A stretch of 64,000 bases of DNA from NCBI RefSeq assembly GCF_900111685.1, contig NZ_FOHX01000012.1, positions 106,139 through 170,138 of the forward strand, given 5' to 3'. Below the pieces are notes generated by a model. The model was not told the origin of the DNA. It ran no database searches and saw only the letters and a program-made list of their open reading frames with translations. Origin of the DNA: Nonomuraea wenchangensis (lineage in GTDB: Bacteria > Actinomycetota > Actinomycetes > Streptosporangiales > Streptosporangiaceae). Positions 17,109-26,168 of this stretch are shown in pieces; position 1 is the first letter of the stretch; the number at the start of each line of letters is the position of its first letter. Both the position numbers and the translations under genes were made by a program.

Positions 17109-17139
17109 TGGACTCTCCCACACGGGGAGACCCCATGCT
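17109..17139 (+). promoter_or_regulatory. MerR-type promoter with 19-bp spacer and inverted repeat
   Basis: TGGACT (17109-17114) and CATGCT (17134-17139) are separated by exactly 19 bp, the over-long spacing typical of promoters activated by MerR proteins through DNA distortion. The spacer holds the imperfect inverted repeat CTCTCCC-acac-GGGGAGA. The MerR ATG follows the -10 box after 6 bases, so the message is probably leaderless. Confidence 0.72.
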
Positions 17140-17145
17140 GGGGGC

Positions 17146-17919
17146 ATGGACGAGGAGCTGTTGCCGATCGGGCAGTTCGCCAGGCTCGGCCGGCTGAGTA
17201 TCAAGCAGCTGCGGCACTACGCCGAGCTCGGACTGCTGGTGCCCGCGTACGTGGACGAGCACACCGGGTACCGCTACTACCGGCACGAGCAGGCGCGCGA
17301 TGCGCTGTCGATCGGGCTGCTGCGCTCGCTCGACGTCCCGCTCGCCGTCATCGCGCAGGTGCTTTCCGACACGCCCGGCGTCCTGGAAGGAGTGCACGAG
17401 CGGCTGGAAGTTGAGCTGGCCAAGCGCCGATCGACGCTGGCCGCGCTGGAGCGCGTCATGACGGAGGGACTGCCGTCCACTCCCGTCACTGTGGCCACAG
17501 AACCAGCGCGGCGCGTGGCGGTGGCCACAGTGACGGCGGCGGACCCGGAAGGCGTCGGCCGGGCCACCTCGGCTGCCATCGCCAGGCTGCGGGCGGCGTC
17601 GTCGGCCGCCGCTCCCGAGCTCATCGGCCTGTTCCCGCTCGACCTCGGCGAGCCCGTCGCCGTCTCCGTCGCTCTGGTCAGCGAGGAGCCGGTAGCGGGA
17701 ACCGAGCTCAACGTTCTGCCAGGCGGCCGGTTCGCCGGCGCGACTCACGTCGGCCCGTACGGCCAGATCGGGCTGACCGCACATGCGCTGCTGTCCTGGT
17801 GCGCCGAGCGGCGCTGCCCCGTCCGCGGTCCGATCCGCGAGGTGTACGTGTCGGACCCGGCAACCACCCCGCCCGATCGGCTGATCACCCACCTGATGAT
17901 TCCTTTGGAGGAGCTATGA
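17146..17919 (+). CDS. MerR-family activator with GyrI-like effector domain
   Basis: A 257-residue protein: N-terminal MerR winged helix (PIGQFARLGRLSIKQLRHYAE, then HTGYRYYRHEQ), a dimerisation coiled coil (about 75-115) and a C-terminal GyrI-like small-molecule-binding domain (about 120-255, with GGRFAGATHVGPYGQ). This is the layout of BmrR-type multidrug sensors. The ATG at 17146 follows a MerR-type 19-bp-spaced promoter, so positive autoregulation is expected. Its stop overlaps the next gene by four bases, and that gene is itself a GyrI-like protein. Confidence 0.92.
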   Translation: MDEELLPIGQFARLGRLSIKQLRHYAELGLLVPAYVDEHTGYRYYRHEQARDALSIGLLRSLDVPLAVIAQVLSDTPGVLEGVHERLEVELAKRRSTLAALERVMTEGLPSTPVTVATEPARRVAVATVTAADPEGVGRATSAAIARLRAASSAAAPELIGLFPLDLGEPVAVSVALVSEEPVAGTELNVLPGGRFAGATHVGPYGQIGLTAHALLSWCAERRCPVRGPIREVYVSDPATTPPDRLITHLMIPLEEL

Positions 17920-18437
17920 CGCCGCGACTGGTTCACTGCGACCCCGTCACCTGCCTCAACGTCACCGGCCTGGGCGAGCCCGGCGGCGCCGAGCACGTCT
18001 CGGCCATCGGCGCCCTGTACGCCGTGGCCTCCGTCATGGGCGGCCCGGCCGGCCCCCTGGAGGGCCGCTGGTGGGTGGAGGACACCACCCTGCCTCCGCT
18101 TGAAGTGCCTCGCGACCAGTGGCGCTGGCACCTGCTGCTGCCACTGCCCGAGGCACCCGAACCCGGGATCGTCGAGACGGCGCGTGAGCAGGCCCGCGCG
18201 TCCGGCGCCGCCGTCGACCGCGTCCAGGTGGTCACCTTCACCGAGGGCGAGTGCGTGGAGCTGCTCCACGAGGGGCCCTACAGCGAAGAGCAGGCGTCGC
18301 TCGACGTGATGGAGGCGTTCATGACCGAGCACGGCCTGGCACCCAACGGCCTGCACCACGAGATCTACCTGACCGATTTCACCGACCCCGAGCCCAAGAC
18401 GATGCTCAGGCAGCCGGTGGCACGCACCACCGGGTGA
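17916..18437 (+). CDS. Stand-alone GyrI-like small-molecule-binding protein
   Basis: A 173-residue protein of the GyrI-like/SbmC fold, built of two repeats, ending with the diagnostic VELLHEGPYSEEQASLDVMEAF segment and a C-terminal HHEIYLTDF strand. Some GyrI-like proteins hydrolyse cyclopropanoid or other electrophilic toxins, others only bind drugs or gyrase. It overlaps the MerR gene (ATGA) and has GGAGGAG upstream, so regulator and effector are made together. A drug-sensing plus drug-sequestering or hydrolysing pair is plausible. Confidence 0.82.
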   Translation: MTPRLVHCDPVTCLNVTGLGEPGGAEHVSAIGALYAVASVMGGPAGPLEGRWWVEDTTLPPLEVPRDQWRWHLLLPLPEAPEPGIVETAREQARASGAAVDRVQVVTFTEGECVELLHEGPYSEEQASLDVMEAFMTEHGLAPNGLHHEIYLTDFTDPEPKTMLRQPVARTTG

Positions 18438-18685
18438 TCAGCCCGCTGCCGTCACCGAGAGCGGGTGAGCCGCCAGAGATCCGGGCGTCGCCCCCTCACG
18501 GATCACCTACTCCCGGGTCGGACGGCATCACCAGTATGGCCAGGTCCGCTGTCCGGTCGATCCCTCTCGCTACTGGTGCGGCAAGCTTGCTGCTTTGGCC
18601 TGCAGACGCTTGCGCACCACGGTGCCGGGCCAGGTGCTCGTGGCCTGCGGCACGACTCCGTCAGCGGCCATGACGAGCGGGTACT

Positions 18686-18910
18686 GGCATCAGCGTGATC
18701 TGCCCGGGATTCGTGGAGACGCCCATGCTTGAGGGGATCCGCGAGCACGTCCTCGCGCACGGCCTCGCCATCGCCGACCCGGACGAAGTCGCCGCGGCCG
18801 TACAGACCATCGTCCGGAACGGCGCGACCGGCGAAGCCTGGACCGTCCAGGCAGGCCAACCCCCCACACCGGTGAGGTTCCCGACGATCGAGCTCAGCCG
18901 AGGCGCGTGA
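18686..18910 (+). pseudogene. C-terminal fragment of an SDR oxidoreductase
   Basis: The frame opens at GISVICPGFVETPML, the strand-loop that follows the active-site helix in classical SDRs, and continues with the usual C-terminal helix (DPDEVAAAVQTIV) and closing strand (GEAWTVQAG). The cofactor and YxxxK regions are absent upstream. Only the last ~75 residues of a ~250-residue enzyme remain. Confidence 0.7.
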
Positions 18911-19194
18911 GGCCATGCCCATGCAGGCCCTGTGGCCACGGGTCACCTGAATCGAGGATGGTGTCCGCACACTCCACAGCGCATTCGCAGAGCGGGGACA
19001 CGGATCCGTCGCCTCTCACAGTGTGTGGTCCCCGGATCGGGTGAGGCATTGAGACAGCGGTAGAGGTCCGGCGTGTCGTGGCTGGTCACTCCGGCCATGA
19101 GGTCGGTCGGCCCGGCGGTTGCCGCCACCACGTCGGACTCGGGGTCCTCGGCCAGAGCGGCGCCGACGGCGAAGGGCCGATGGGCGGCGGGAGG

Positions 19195-20208
19195 TCAGGC
19201 CCCTCCACCGTAGAGCCGAGCAACTTCGTGGAAGGCTGCTTTCGGTTCCCAGCGATACGATCCCGCCGCGTCGTCCTGGATGACTTTGACGATGCCGTAG
19301 CCCGCCATGTCGAGATCATGCCGGGGATCGGCGGAGTGTGGATGGTGCGGCTCGATGAACTCGAACACGTACGCGCCCTGCACGTTCTCCTTCTCGTAGA
19401 TTCCGAGCAGTTCGGCGATCAGCTCGGCCTGGACTCGCTCGTTCCTGACCCACGAGCCGTCGATGACTGGCGCTGGTCCGCCGCGATCGATGATCGCGTG
19501 GCTGGAAGGGCCCTTTTCCGCGGCGCCGTCGTAGCCGCCGCAGCCGAACTCGACGATGACCACAGGCTTGCCGTACCGGTGGAATCGACGCAGGTTCTTG
19601 ACGTATCCAGAACGGTTGTACGGCATGCGGTAGTAGTCCAGGCCCACGACGTCGAACGGCGTCCAGTCCACCCTCTCCCACAATCCCGCGCCGTAGGTGA
19701 TCCGGCCCCCGAAAGCGGACCTGGCGACTGCGGCCGCCTTCCCCAGGAGGCGGTTCAGCTTCCTGTTGAACCATGGGAACAGCGGCCAGTACAGCGGGGA
19801 GGCCAGCTTGGCGCTTCTGTCCTCGTGGGAGGCGCCGGGCATGATGCCCGCGGAGAAGACGGTGAGCTCACAACCTACGTTGAGGTCGATCGCCTCATGC
19901 TCCTTCCTGAGGAGTTCGGCGGCTTCAGCCGTTCGCGCCAAATGGTCCAGCGTCTCCTGCGGACCGGCGTCGATCAGCCGGGGTTGCAGCCATACGTGCA
20001 GCCCGTGTTCCAGCGCGACTGTTGCGGTCTGAACGAGCCGGTCGAGGTCGGTGCCGTAGATGCCGACGGAATTGGCGTGCAGTCGCTCGCGGATGGCCCG
20101 GATCTCCTGACGCATCAGATCGGGCCGCCACTCTCCCCGGGACAGGACGCCACCGGGAAGATAGTTCGTACCCACGTCGTAGTTGACGCCTTTGTGGGTC
20201 AGGCCCAT
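19195..20208 (-). CDS. Glycosidase-like TIM-barrel protein
   Basis: A 337-residue probable (beta/alpha)8 protein without a signal peptide. The N-terminal KGVNYDVGTNYLPGG, the ELTVFSAG and VGLDYYRMPYNRSGYVKNLRR segments, VVIVEFGCGGYDG with a Glu at a strand end, and YVFEFIEPH are reminiscent of clan-A glycoside hydrolases with acid/base and nucleophile at strands 4 and 7. Relatives in actinobacteria often carry an abortive-infection label for which I see no basis. It starts 10 bases after the TetR gene, with AGGAA before the ATG, so the pair is an operon. Confidence 0.7.
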   Translation of the reverse strand: MGLTHKGVNYDVGTNYLPGGVLSRGEWRPDLMRQEIRAIRERLHANSVGIYGTDLDRLVQTATVALEHGLHVWLQPRLIDAGPQETLDHLARTAEAAELLRKEHEAIDLNVGCELTVFSAGIMPGASHEDRSAKLASPLYWPLFPWFNRKLNRLLGKAAAVARSAFGGRITYGAGLWERVDWTPFDVVGLDYYRMPYNRSGYVKNLRRFHRYGKPVVIVEFGCGGYDGAAEKGPSSHAIIDRGGPAPVIDGSWVRNERVQAELIAELLGIYEKENVQGAYVFEFIEPHHPHSADPRHDLDMAGYGIVKVIQDDAAGSYRWEPKAAFHEVARLYGGGA

Positions 20209-20218
20209 GAGAAGGTTC

Positions 20219-20839
20219 CTACTTCCGGGTGGCACGGTCGAAAAGGGTGATCAGCTCGTTGGCATAGGCGGTGAGATCGACGGTGGGGTCCACCGCCCAC
20301 CGGCCGAGCGCCCCGATGAGGGCCTGGCCGACGGTCACGGCGACCACCTGAGGATCGAAGTCCCGGAACTCGCCGTCATCCAGGCCCTGGCGCAGGATGT
20401 CGGTCAGCAGCGTGATGACCGATTCGTCGGTGGTCGTCGCGAAGCGCGGCGTGCCGTCGGCTGCGCGGTGGCTGCCGACGATGTCTCCCACCGCCAGCAC
20501 ACGAGAGCGGTGCGATCGCAGGTAGTCCAGGTTGGACTGGATATAGGCCCGGAGCCTGCCGGCCGCCGTCGTCTCGGTTTCGAGCCGCGCCTGGATGAAC
20601 GTCCACGTATCGGCGTAGATCTGCTTGACCACCTGTTCCAGCAGCTCATCCTTGCCGGCGAAGTGGTAGGAGATCACGCTCTTGCTGATCCGAGCGTGCT
20701 GCGCGATCCGCGACAGCGATGCCTGCGCGTAACCGACGCTCGCCACCGTCTCGATGGCGGCGTCGATGATCTGCCTCCGGCGGGCCTCTTCGATGATGGG
20801 ATTGCGTTTTCGGCCGATCGGCCTATCCTCAGACTGCAT
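20219..20839 (-). CDS. TetR-family transcriptional regulator
   Basis: A 206-residue regulator with HTH IIDAAIETVASVGYAQASLSR, then HARISKSVISYHFAGKDELL. The open frame extends much further upstream, but the ATG at 20839 follows a perfect palindrome and gives a normal length. It is transcribed ahead of the TIM-barrel gene with a 10-base gap, so it probably controls this operon, including itself. The C-terminal domain resembles the general TetR ligand domains; ligand unknown. Confidence 0.85.
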   Translation of the reverse strand: MQSEDRPIGRKRNPIIEEARRRQIIDAAIETVASVGYAQASLSRIAQHARISKSVISYHFAGKDELLEQVVKQIYADTWTFIQARLETETTAAGRLRAYIQSNLDYLRSHRSRVLAVGDIVGSHRAADGTPRFATTTDESVITLLTDILRQGLDDGEFRDFDPQVVAVTVGQALIGALGRWAVDPTVDLTAYANELITLFDRATRK

Positions 20840-20865
20840 GGACTGATAGTAGGCCGATCGGCCTA
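20812..20865. promoter_or_regulatory. Paired operators for the TetR/TIM-barrel operon
   Basis: TAGGCCGATCGGCCTA (20850-20865) is a perfect 16-bp palindrome 10 bases upstream of the TetR ATG. A second copy sharing GGCCGATCGGCCTA lies at 20812-20825, inside codons 5-10 of the same gene. The two are exactly 40 bp apart, about four helical turns, which suggests cooperative or looping repression. Confidence 0.72.
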
Positions 20866-21070
20866 ATAGATACAACCGCTGAAGATGAGGACGAGCTCGA
20901 GGGCGCCGACATCTCGCGACCGTCCCGCAACGACCGTTTTCGGGACGGGTCTTCTGGACTATTACCACGAGCCAGCGGACGTTCATGTTGCAGTCGTGGC
21001 ACAGGGCCCGTTGACCGAACTAACTCATGTGTTCTTGCAGGTCAACGCGTTTCTCCGCTAGCTTCTCGGG

Positions 21071-22359
21071 ATGCTTCAAGGTGATGTCCCCGAGCGGGAC
21101 TTGGCGACATTCGTCCTGCCCGAGTTGGGCCGGCTACAAAAGACCGGCGATCAGTGGGCGCCGTACCAGATAGTCGACCAGGGTGGCATTGTCGTCGGCC
21201 CGTCCGGGCCTTCTTCGCCGAGCTGCAGGCAGAGGGCAAATCCGCCTCCACGGTCCGGTCATACGGCATGGACCTGCTGCGTTGGTGGCGGTTCCTGTGG
21301 GCGCTCGACATCGAGTGGAACCGGGCTACTCGTGCGGATGCACGAGACTTCACCCGGTGGATGCAGATCGCGAACAAGCCGCAGCGCCTGCACTGGAGAC
21401 ACCGGAACGCCGGCTACTCCGAGAAGACGGCGCCGAAGCCGCGGATGACGAGGAAGAAGATCCCCGGTACGCCGAACGCCATCACGGGCAAGGCCTCGCC
21501 CGGCCCGCAGTACGCCGCGAGGACTCGGGCACACTGCGAAACCGTGCTGCGCACGTTCTACGACTTCCACCTGGACGAGGGCACCGGGCCAATCATCAAC
21601 CCGTTTCCGCTTGACCGTTCCCGTCGCAGCAGCCGCGCGAACGCCCACCACAAGCCTGACCAGCCCTTTAAGTCAGAACGGGCAGGCCGCTACCGGCCGG
21701 TCATCCCGAAGCGTGCACCCCGGCGCATCCCCGACGAGATGTTCAATGCACTCTTCGCCGCCCTCCGCCACAACAGGGACCGCGCTTTGCTGGCTTTCTG
21801 GGTTTCCAACGCTGCCCGCGCCGAAGAGCTCCTTACCAGTCGGCAGCGTGATGCCCTTCCCGGTCAGCAGTTGGTCGGCGTGATTCGGAAGGGAACCCGG
21901 GCCTACCAGCAGCTTCCCTGCTCAACCGACGCCTTCGTCTGGCTACGGCTCTACCAGGAGGAGGCCCGGCGAGACGGCGTCCCGCACGGCAAGAACCTGC
22001 CGTTGTGGTGGACGCTGAGGCTGCCGTGGCGTCCGCTGAACTACGACGCGGCGCGGGCGATGTTCAACCGGACCAACGATCTTCTTGGAGCGAACTGGAC
22101 GCTCCACGATCTACGCCACACCGCGTCCTACCGACTCGCCCGCGACCCCAACATGCCTCTGACCGACGTCCAATGGGTCCTCGGTCACGCACATCTGACG
22201 ACCACACAGCTCTACCTTCCGGCCAGTCAGGACGAGGTAATCGAACGCGTCCGCGCCCATCATGCACGCCGGGCCGAGCAGCGCGACCGGCCACCGGCGC
22301 CGCCGGCTCCTGGCTACAACTCCGACTCGATGAAGACTCTCTTCGGGAACTCGTGGTGA
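21071..22359 (+). pseudogene. Tyrosine recombinase A, frameshifted near its N-terminus
   Basis: A phage-integrase-type recombinase of ~425 residues. The N-terminal SAM-like domain begins at the ATG at 21071 (VPERDLATFVLPELGRLQ, then VDQGGIVVGP) and resumes in the next frame with VRAFFAELQAEGKSASTVRSYG, so one base is gained or lost near 21200. The catalytic domain is intact: NAARAEELL (Arg), HDLRHTASYRLA (His-x-x-Arg), GHAHLTTTQLY (His and nucleophile Tyr). It overlaps the next recombinase by a GTGA. A downstream start could still give a partly active protein. The arrangement recalls Tn554-like recombinase pairs. Confidence 0.8.
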
Positions 22360-24821
22360 CGAGCACTGAGACCTTGGTCGCTTCGACCGCCATCCGAGAC
22401 GCTCAGCCGCTCGCCGGCGAGGCCCTCCGGGCCGCCAAGAAACGTTTCCCGCCGCGGCCTTACGAGGACGACTGGACTGCCACCAGCCATTCCTATGACG
22501 AGGTCGTCGCCCGGCTGAACCGACCTCCGCTACGGGCCGCGAGCGAGAGCACCCACTTCTACCGGCGCCGGGGCGCAACACTCATTCTGCACTGGCTCCT
22601 GAAGCAGCCGGGCGACACCTGGCAGCAACGCTGGAACGCATCTCCCGCGGCGAGTGGCACCGGGGCACAGTGGAACGAGCTCAACGCGACCTGGGTCGGC
22701 TACAACGCGGCGAATGCGAACGGCATCCTCAACACCGGCCTGTTCGCCCTGGTCTGCGCCGACGTGCTCCGGCCATCGCTCCGCTGGCAGCTCACCCGGA
22801 CCTCGACCAATCTGCGTGCCATCATCACCCGGCACCGTGACCCTGATGGCTTCGCCCGCCTTCAGGAGTTGGTGGGCCCAGAGGCATGGTCCTCCCATCT
22901 CGGCATTCTCGCCAAGAACGTGCTGGTCAAGCTAGTCATCGCCAAGGGAGGTGGCTTGGCCGACATCAATGTCGGAGACGCCATTGAGTACATGGAGGAG
23001 CATCGAGCTCAACGGGCCACGTCGGGCGGACAAAGCCTGTTCTACTCCTGGGTGAAGAGTCTGGGTCACCTGCCGCCCGACGCACCCGTGTCACTGAGGC
23101 TCCTGCACCGAACGTCCGGCCAAGTCTCGGTCGAGCAGCTCGTCGACCGCTACCAGCCGCAGTCCAAGCCGATCCGGGACCTGCTGGTCGAGTACCTCAA
23201 GGAACGCCAGCCCACCATGGACTACACGTCCTTGGAGGACGCGTCACGGACGCTCGTGAGGAACTTCTGGCTGCAGATTGAGCGCATTCAGCCCGGCATC
23301 GACACACTCCGGCTGCCGTCCGAGGTCGTCAGCGCATGGAAGCAGGCCAGCCGGACGAAAGTCACGCGCCGCCGGCTGCCCGATGGCACAGTCCACGAGG
23401 CAATATCGGAGCGCGCCAACTACGGCAGCCTCATGCTCGGAGTGCGAGCCCTCTACCTCGACCTGGCCCACTGGGCCGTCGAGGAACCAGAACGCTGGGG
23501 CCCGTGGGTTGCTCCTTGCCCGGTCAGCGCCGCCGATGCCAGTACCTCCAAGCACGAGAAGCGCCGCAAGGCGAAGATGGACCAGCGCACCCGCGAACGA
23601 CTGCCCGCGCTGTCCACCGTTGTCCGTGCCGCCAGGGCGAATTGGACGGAGGCCCAGGAGGGGATGGACGCCCTCCGAGTCGCCCCACTCGGCGGCCAGT
23701 TCATGTTCAGAGGCAGGACCTACACGCGCCAGAAGAAGGACTCGTCGACTCCGTTCCGGGCCTACGACGAGTCCGGCCGACGCATTCATCTGGGACTGCT
23801 CGAGGAGCGGGCATTCTGGGCCTGGGCCACGATCGAATTGCTGCAGCACACCGGTGTCCGGATCGAGGAGATGCTGGAGGCCAGCCATCACGCCTTGATC
23901 CAATACAAGCTGCCCACCAGCGGTGACATAGTGCCTCTGCTTCAGGTCGCTCCCTCGAAAACAGACGAGGAACGGCTTCTCCTTGTCAGCCCAGAGCTGG
24001 CCGACGTCCTGAGCACGGTCATCGCCCGCGTCCGTGACCCTCGAACAGGCGCGATCCCGATGCTGCCCATCTACGACGTTGCGGAGAAGATCTGGAACCC
24101 GCCGATGCCGCTGCTGTTCCAGTGGACATACGGAGGCCAGCGCACGCCGGTGTCCCGCCAAATGATCCGCGATGGTCTTAACGAGGTCCTGAAACGAACC
24201 GGGCTCACCGACTCCGCGGGCGAGCCCCTCGACTTCGCTCCTCACGACTTCCGAAGAATCTTCATCACCGACGCAATCCGCAGCGGCCTGCCGCCCCATA
24301 TCGCACAGGTCCTGGCCGGTCACTCCGACATCAACACCACGATGGGCTACAACGCCATCTACCCGGCAGACGCCATCGAAGCGCACCGCGCATTCATCGC
24401 CCGTCGACGATCGCTTCGTCCCAGCGAGGAATACCGGACCCCGACGAACGAGGAGTGGGACGCCTTCCTCGCCCACTTCGAGAAGCGCAAGCTCTCTCTG
24501 GGAACCTGCGCTCGGGCCTTCGGAACGTCGTGCATCCACGAGCACGCTTGTGTCAGATGCTCGCTCCTCCGACCTGACCCGGCCCAACGGGCACGGCTTG
24601 CCGAGATCCGCGACAACTTGATCGCCCGAATCACCGAAGCTGAACAGGAGGGATGGCTCGGTGAGATCGAAGGACTCCAAGTCAGCCTCGCCAGCGCAGA
24701 GGAGAAGCTCGCCCAGCTCGATGCAGAGCAAGTCCGTCAACGCCAAGTGGTTGATCTCGGCATGCCCCGCTTCAGCCAGATCGCGACACGAATCAGTACG
24801 GCAAGAGGACCTTCAAGTTAG
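22356..24821 (+). CDS. Large tyrosine recombinase B
   Basis: An 821-residue recombinase starting at a GTG that overlaps the stop of recombinase A. The catalytic domain lies at about 490-670: HTGVRIEEML (Arg), HDFRRIFITD (near 630), and GHSDINTTMGY (Tyr near 665). The C-terminus carries a Cys/His cluster (CxxxxxxxCxHxxxCxxC in CARAFG to VRCS) that could bind zinc, and a coiled coil (EIEGLQVSLASAEEKL). Recombinases of this size paired with a smaller one occur in Tn554-type elements, where both act together. No small third gene (TnpC-like) follows. Confidence 0.88.
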   Translation: MTSTETLVASTAIRDAQPLAGEALRAAKKRFPPRPYEDDWTATSHSYDEVVARLNRPPLRAASESTHFYRRRGATLILHWLLKQPGDTWQQRWNASPAASGTGAQWNELNATWVGYNAANANGILNTGLFALVCADVLRPSLRWQLTRTSTNLRAIITRHRDPDGFARLQELVGPEAWSSHLGILAKNVLVKLVIAKGGGLADINVGDAIEYMEEHRAQRATSGGQSLFYSWVKSLGHLPPDAPVSLRLLHRTSGQVSVEQLVDRYQPQSKPIRDLLVEYLKERQPTMDYTSLEDASRTLVRNFWLQIERIQPGIDTLRLPSEVVSAWKQASRTKVTRRRLPDGTVHEAISERANYGSLMLGVRALYLDLAHWAVEEPERWGPWVAPCPVSAADASTSKHEKRRKAKMDQRTRERLPALSTVVRAARANWTEAQEGMDALRVAPLGGQFMFRGRTYTRQKKDSSTPFRAYDESGRRIHLGLLEERAFWAWATIELLQHTGVRIEEMLEASHHALIQYKLPTSGDIVPLLQVAPSKTDEERLLLVSPELADVLSTVIARVRDPRTGAIPMLPIYDVAEKIWNPPMPLLFQWTYGGQRTPVSRQMIRDGLNEVLKRTGLTDSAGEPLDFAPHDFRRIFITDAIRSGLPPHIAQVLAGHSDINTTMGYNAIYPADAIEAHRAFIARRRSLRPSEEYRTPTNEEWDAFLAHFEKRKLSLGTCARAFGTSCIHEHACVRCSLLRPDPAQRARLAEIRDNLIARITEAEQEGWLGEIEGLQVSLASAEEKLAQLDAEQVRQRQVVDLGMPRFSQIATRISTARGPSS

Positions 24822-24844
24822 CCGAGCTCATCCACGCGGATGAT

Positions 24845-25558
24845 CTACACCACCCCGACCCAGGCCACGGGCCACGCTCTACGGGCGGCGGGCCAGCAAA
24901 TGGGTGTCGAGGAAGCCCCGCTCGGACGCTGGGTCGTGGAGCACCGAGCAACCGTGACGAGTCCGGCCCCGGTCAGCAACTCGGCAAACTGCTCCGCCGG
25001 CCAGCTATAGGCGGGCGCCACCTTGTGGTCGAAGCGGACCGGCTCCGGTCCCTCGGTCCCGAAGAAGGACACCAGGAGCAGGCCCCCTGGCGTCAGGACA
25101 CGCACCTGTTCGGCGAGCAGCGCGGGCAATTCTCCAGGTGGGGTATGGATCACCGAGTAGTGGGCCAGCACTCCGCCGAGCGCGCCGTCCTCGATCGGCA
25201 GGGCCTCCATTCGCGCTTCGTCGAACCGCAGCGTCGGATGGGCCCGCCGGGCGTGGGCGACCATAGCCGGGGAGAGGTCGAGCCCGAAGGAGTCCAGCCC
25301 CAAGTCGTGCAGCATGGCTGTCAGATGCCCGGGTCCGCACCCGACGTCGGCTGCACGCAGGTTCCCCGTGCCACGCACGAGCTCGGCGAAGGTGCCGATC
25401 ATGTTCCGCGCGAACGGCTGCGTCTCCAACCGATTAGCAAACATCGACGCGTACAGCTCGACGACCCCGTCGTAGGCCGCCCTGGTCTCGTCCTGGTGTT
25501 TTAACACGGGAAGGAAACTAACACCCGCGCCATTCGCACCCGTTCTCCGGCCCCACAC
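24845..25558 (-). CDS. Class I SAM-dependent methyltransferase, frameshifted C-terminus
   Basis: A 237-residue open frame with a complete SAM site: ADVGCGPGHLTAML (motif I), GLDLSPAMV (motif II), EDGALGGVLAHYSVIHTP and LTPGGLLLVSFFG. After VTVAR the sequence becomes arginine/serine/proline-rich, whereas the neighbouring frame continues as VLHDPASERGFLDTHLLARRP and stops at 24879, the normal family ending. A one-base slip near 24950 is therefore likely. Start is uncertain (GTG 25558 or one further in). It lies antisense between two copies of the recombinase B tail and could be element cargo or a host gene. Confidence 0.72.
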   Translation of the reverse strand: MWGRRTGANGAGVSFLPVLKHQDETRAAYDGVVELYASMFANRLETQPFARNMIGTFAELVRGTGNLRAADVGCGPGHLTAMLHDLGLDSFGLDLSPAMVAHARRAHPTLRFDEARMEALPIEDGALGGVLAHYSVIHTPPGELPALLAEQVRVLTPGGLLLVSFFGTEGPEPVRFDHKVAPAYSWPAEQFAELLTGAGLVTVARCSTTQRPSGASSTPICWPAARRAWPVAWVGVV

Positions 25559-25616
25559 CGGATCTCCCCTTCAGGACTGATCGTCCCGTCACCTGATCAC
25601 AGGGCACACTCTCGTT

Positions 25617-25882
25617 GGTTCAGAGAAGCTTGCGTCCGATGTTCGCTCCTCCGGCCTGAACCGTCCCAGCGTGACCGCCTGATCGAGATCCGCGACAACC
25701 TGTTTGATCGGATCGCCGAAGCTCAGCGTGAAGGCTGGCTCGGCGAGGTCGAGGGCTTGGAGATCAGCCTGGCGGGCGCCGAGGAGAAGCTGACTCAGCT
25801 CGATGCCGCACTCAAGCCTTCTGTGATCCACCTGGGCCTGCCCACCTTCAACCAGATCGCCGGGCGGTCCAGCACCCTCTGA
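25617..25882 (+). pseudogene. Second copy of the recombinase B C-terminus
   Basis: The frame encodes ACVRCSLLRPEPSQRDRL, EIRDNLFDRIAEAQREGWLGE and VHLGLPTF-like ending before the stop. This aligns residue for residue with the last ~85 residues of recombinase B at 24550-24821 but differs at many positions. It is therefore the tail of a related, not identical, element and not a recent duplication. Nothing upstream of ACVRC remains. Confidence 0.82.
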
Positions 25883-26168
25883 CCGCCCCTCTCTCAGAAC
25901 CCGGCAGACGGACGACCCCGGTGCATCTCGACCTCAACGAGGAAGATCGCACTGGTAGTTCGGAGAAGGGCGCGCGGACGTAGCCGTGCGTGTGGCAGTG
26001 ATCCCAGTGCGCCGCGGCGGCTGGTCATACTGGCCGCGCAGACGAAGCCCGCCGGCGCCGTCACCGCGACCCAGAGTAAGTCCCACGCGGCCGATCACGA
26101 TCCCGAGAACAGCCGTGCGCCTTTGTAGATTCACGGCACGAACAAGAAGAGCAGAGTCTCTGATCGGC

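Noticed and set aside
18943..19131. Minus-strand 62-codon frame with a C-x-x-C motif
   Set aside because: No ribosome site, no neighbours in operon, and low complexity; chance frame.
22005..22355. N-terminal extension of recombinase B to an upstream start
   Set aside because: This part lies inside the recombinase A gene in another frame and is not recombinase-like; the GTG at 22356 overlapping the stop is the normal arrangement.
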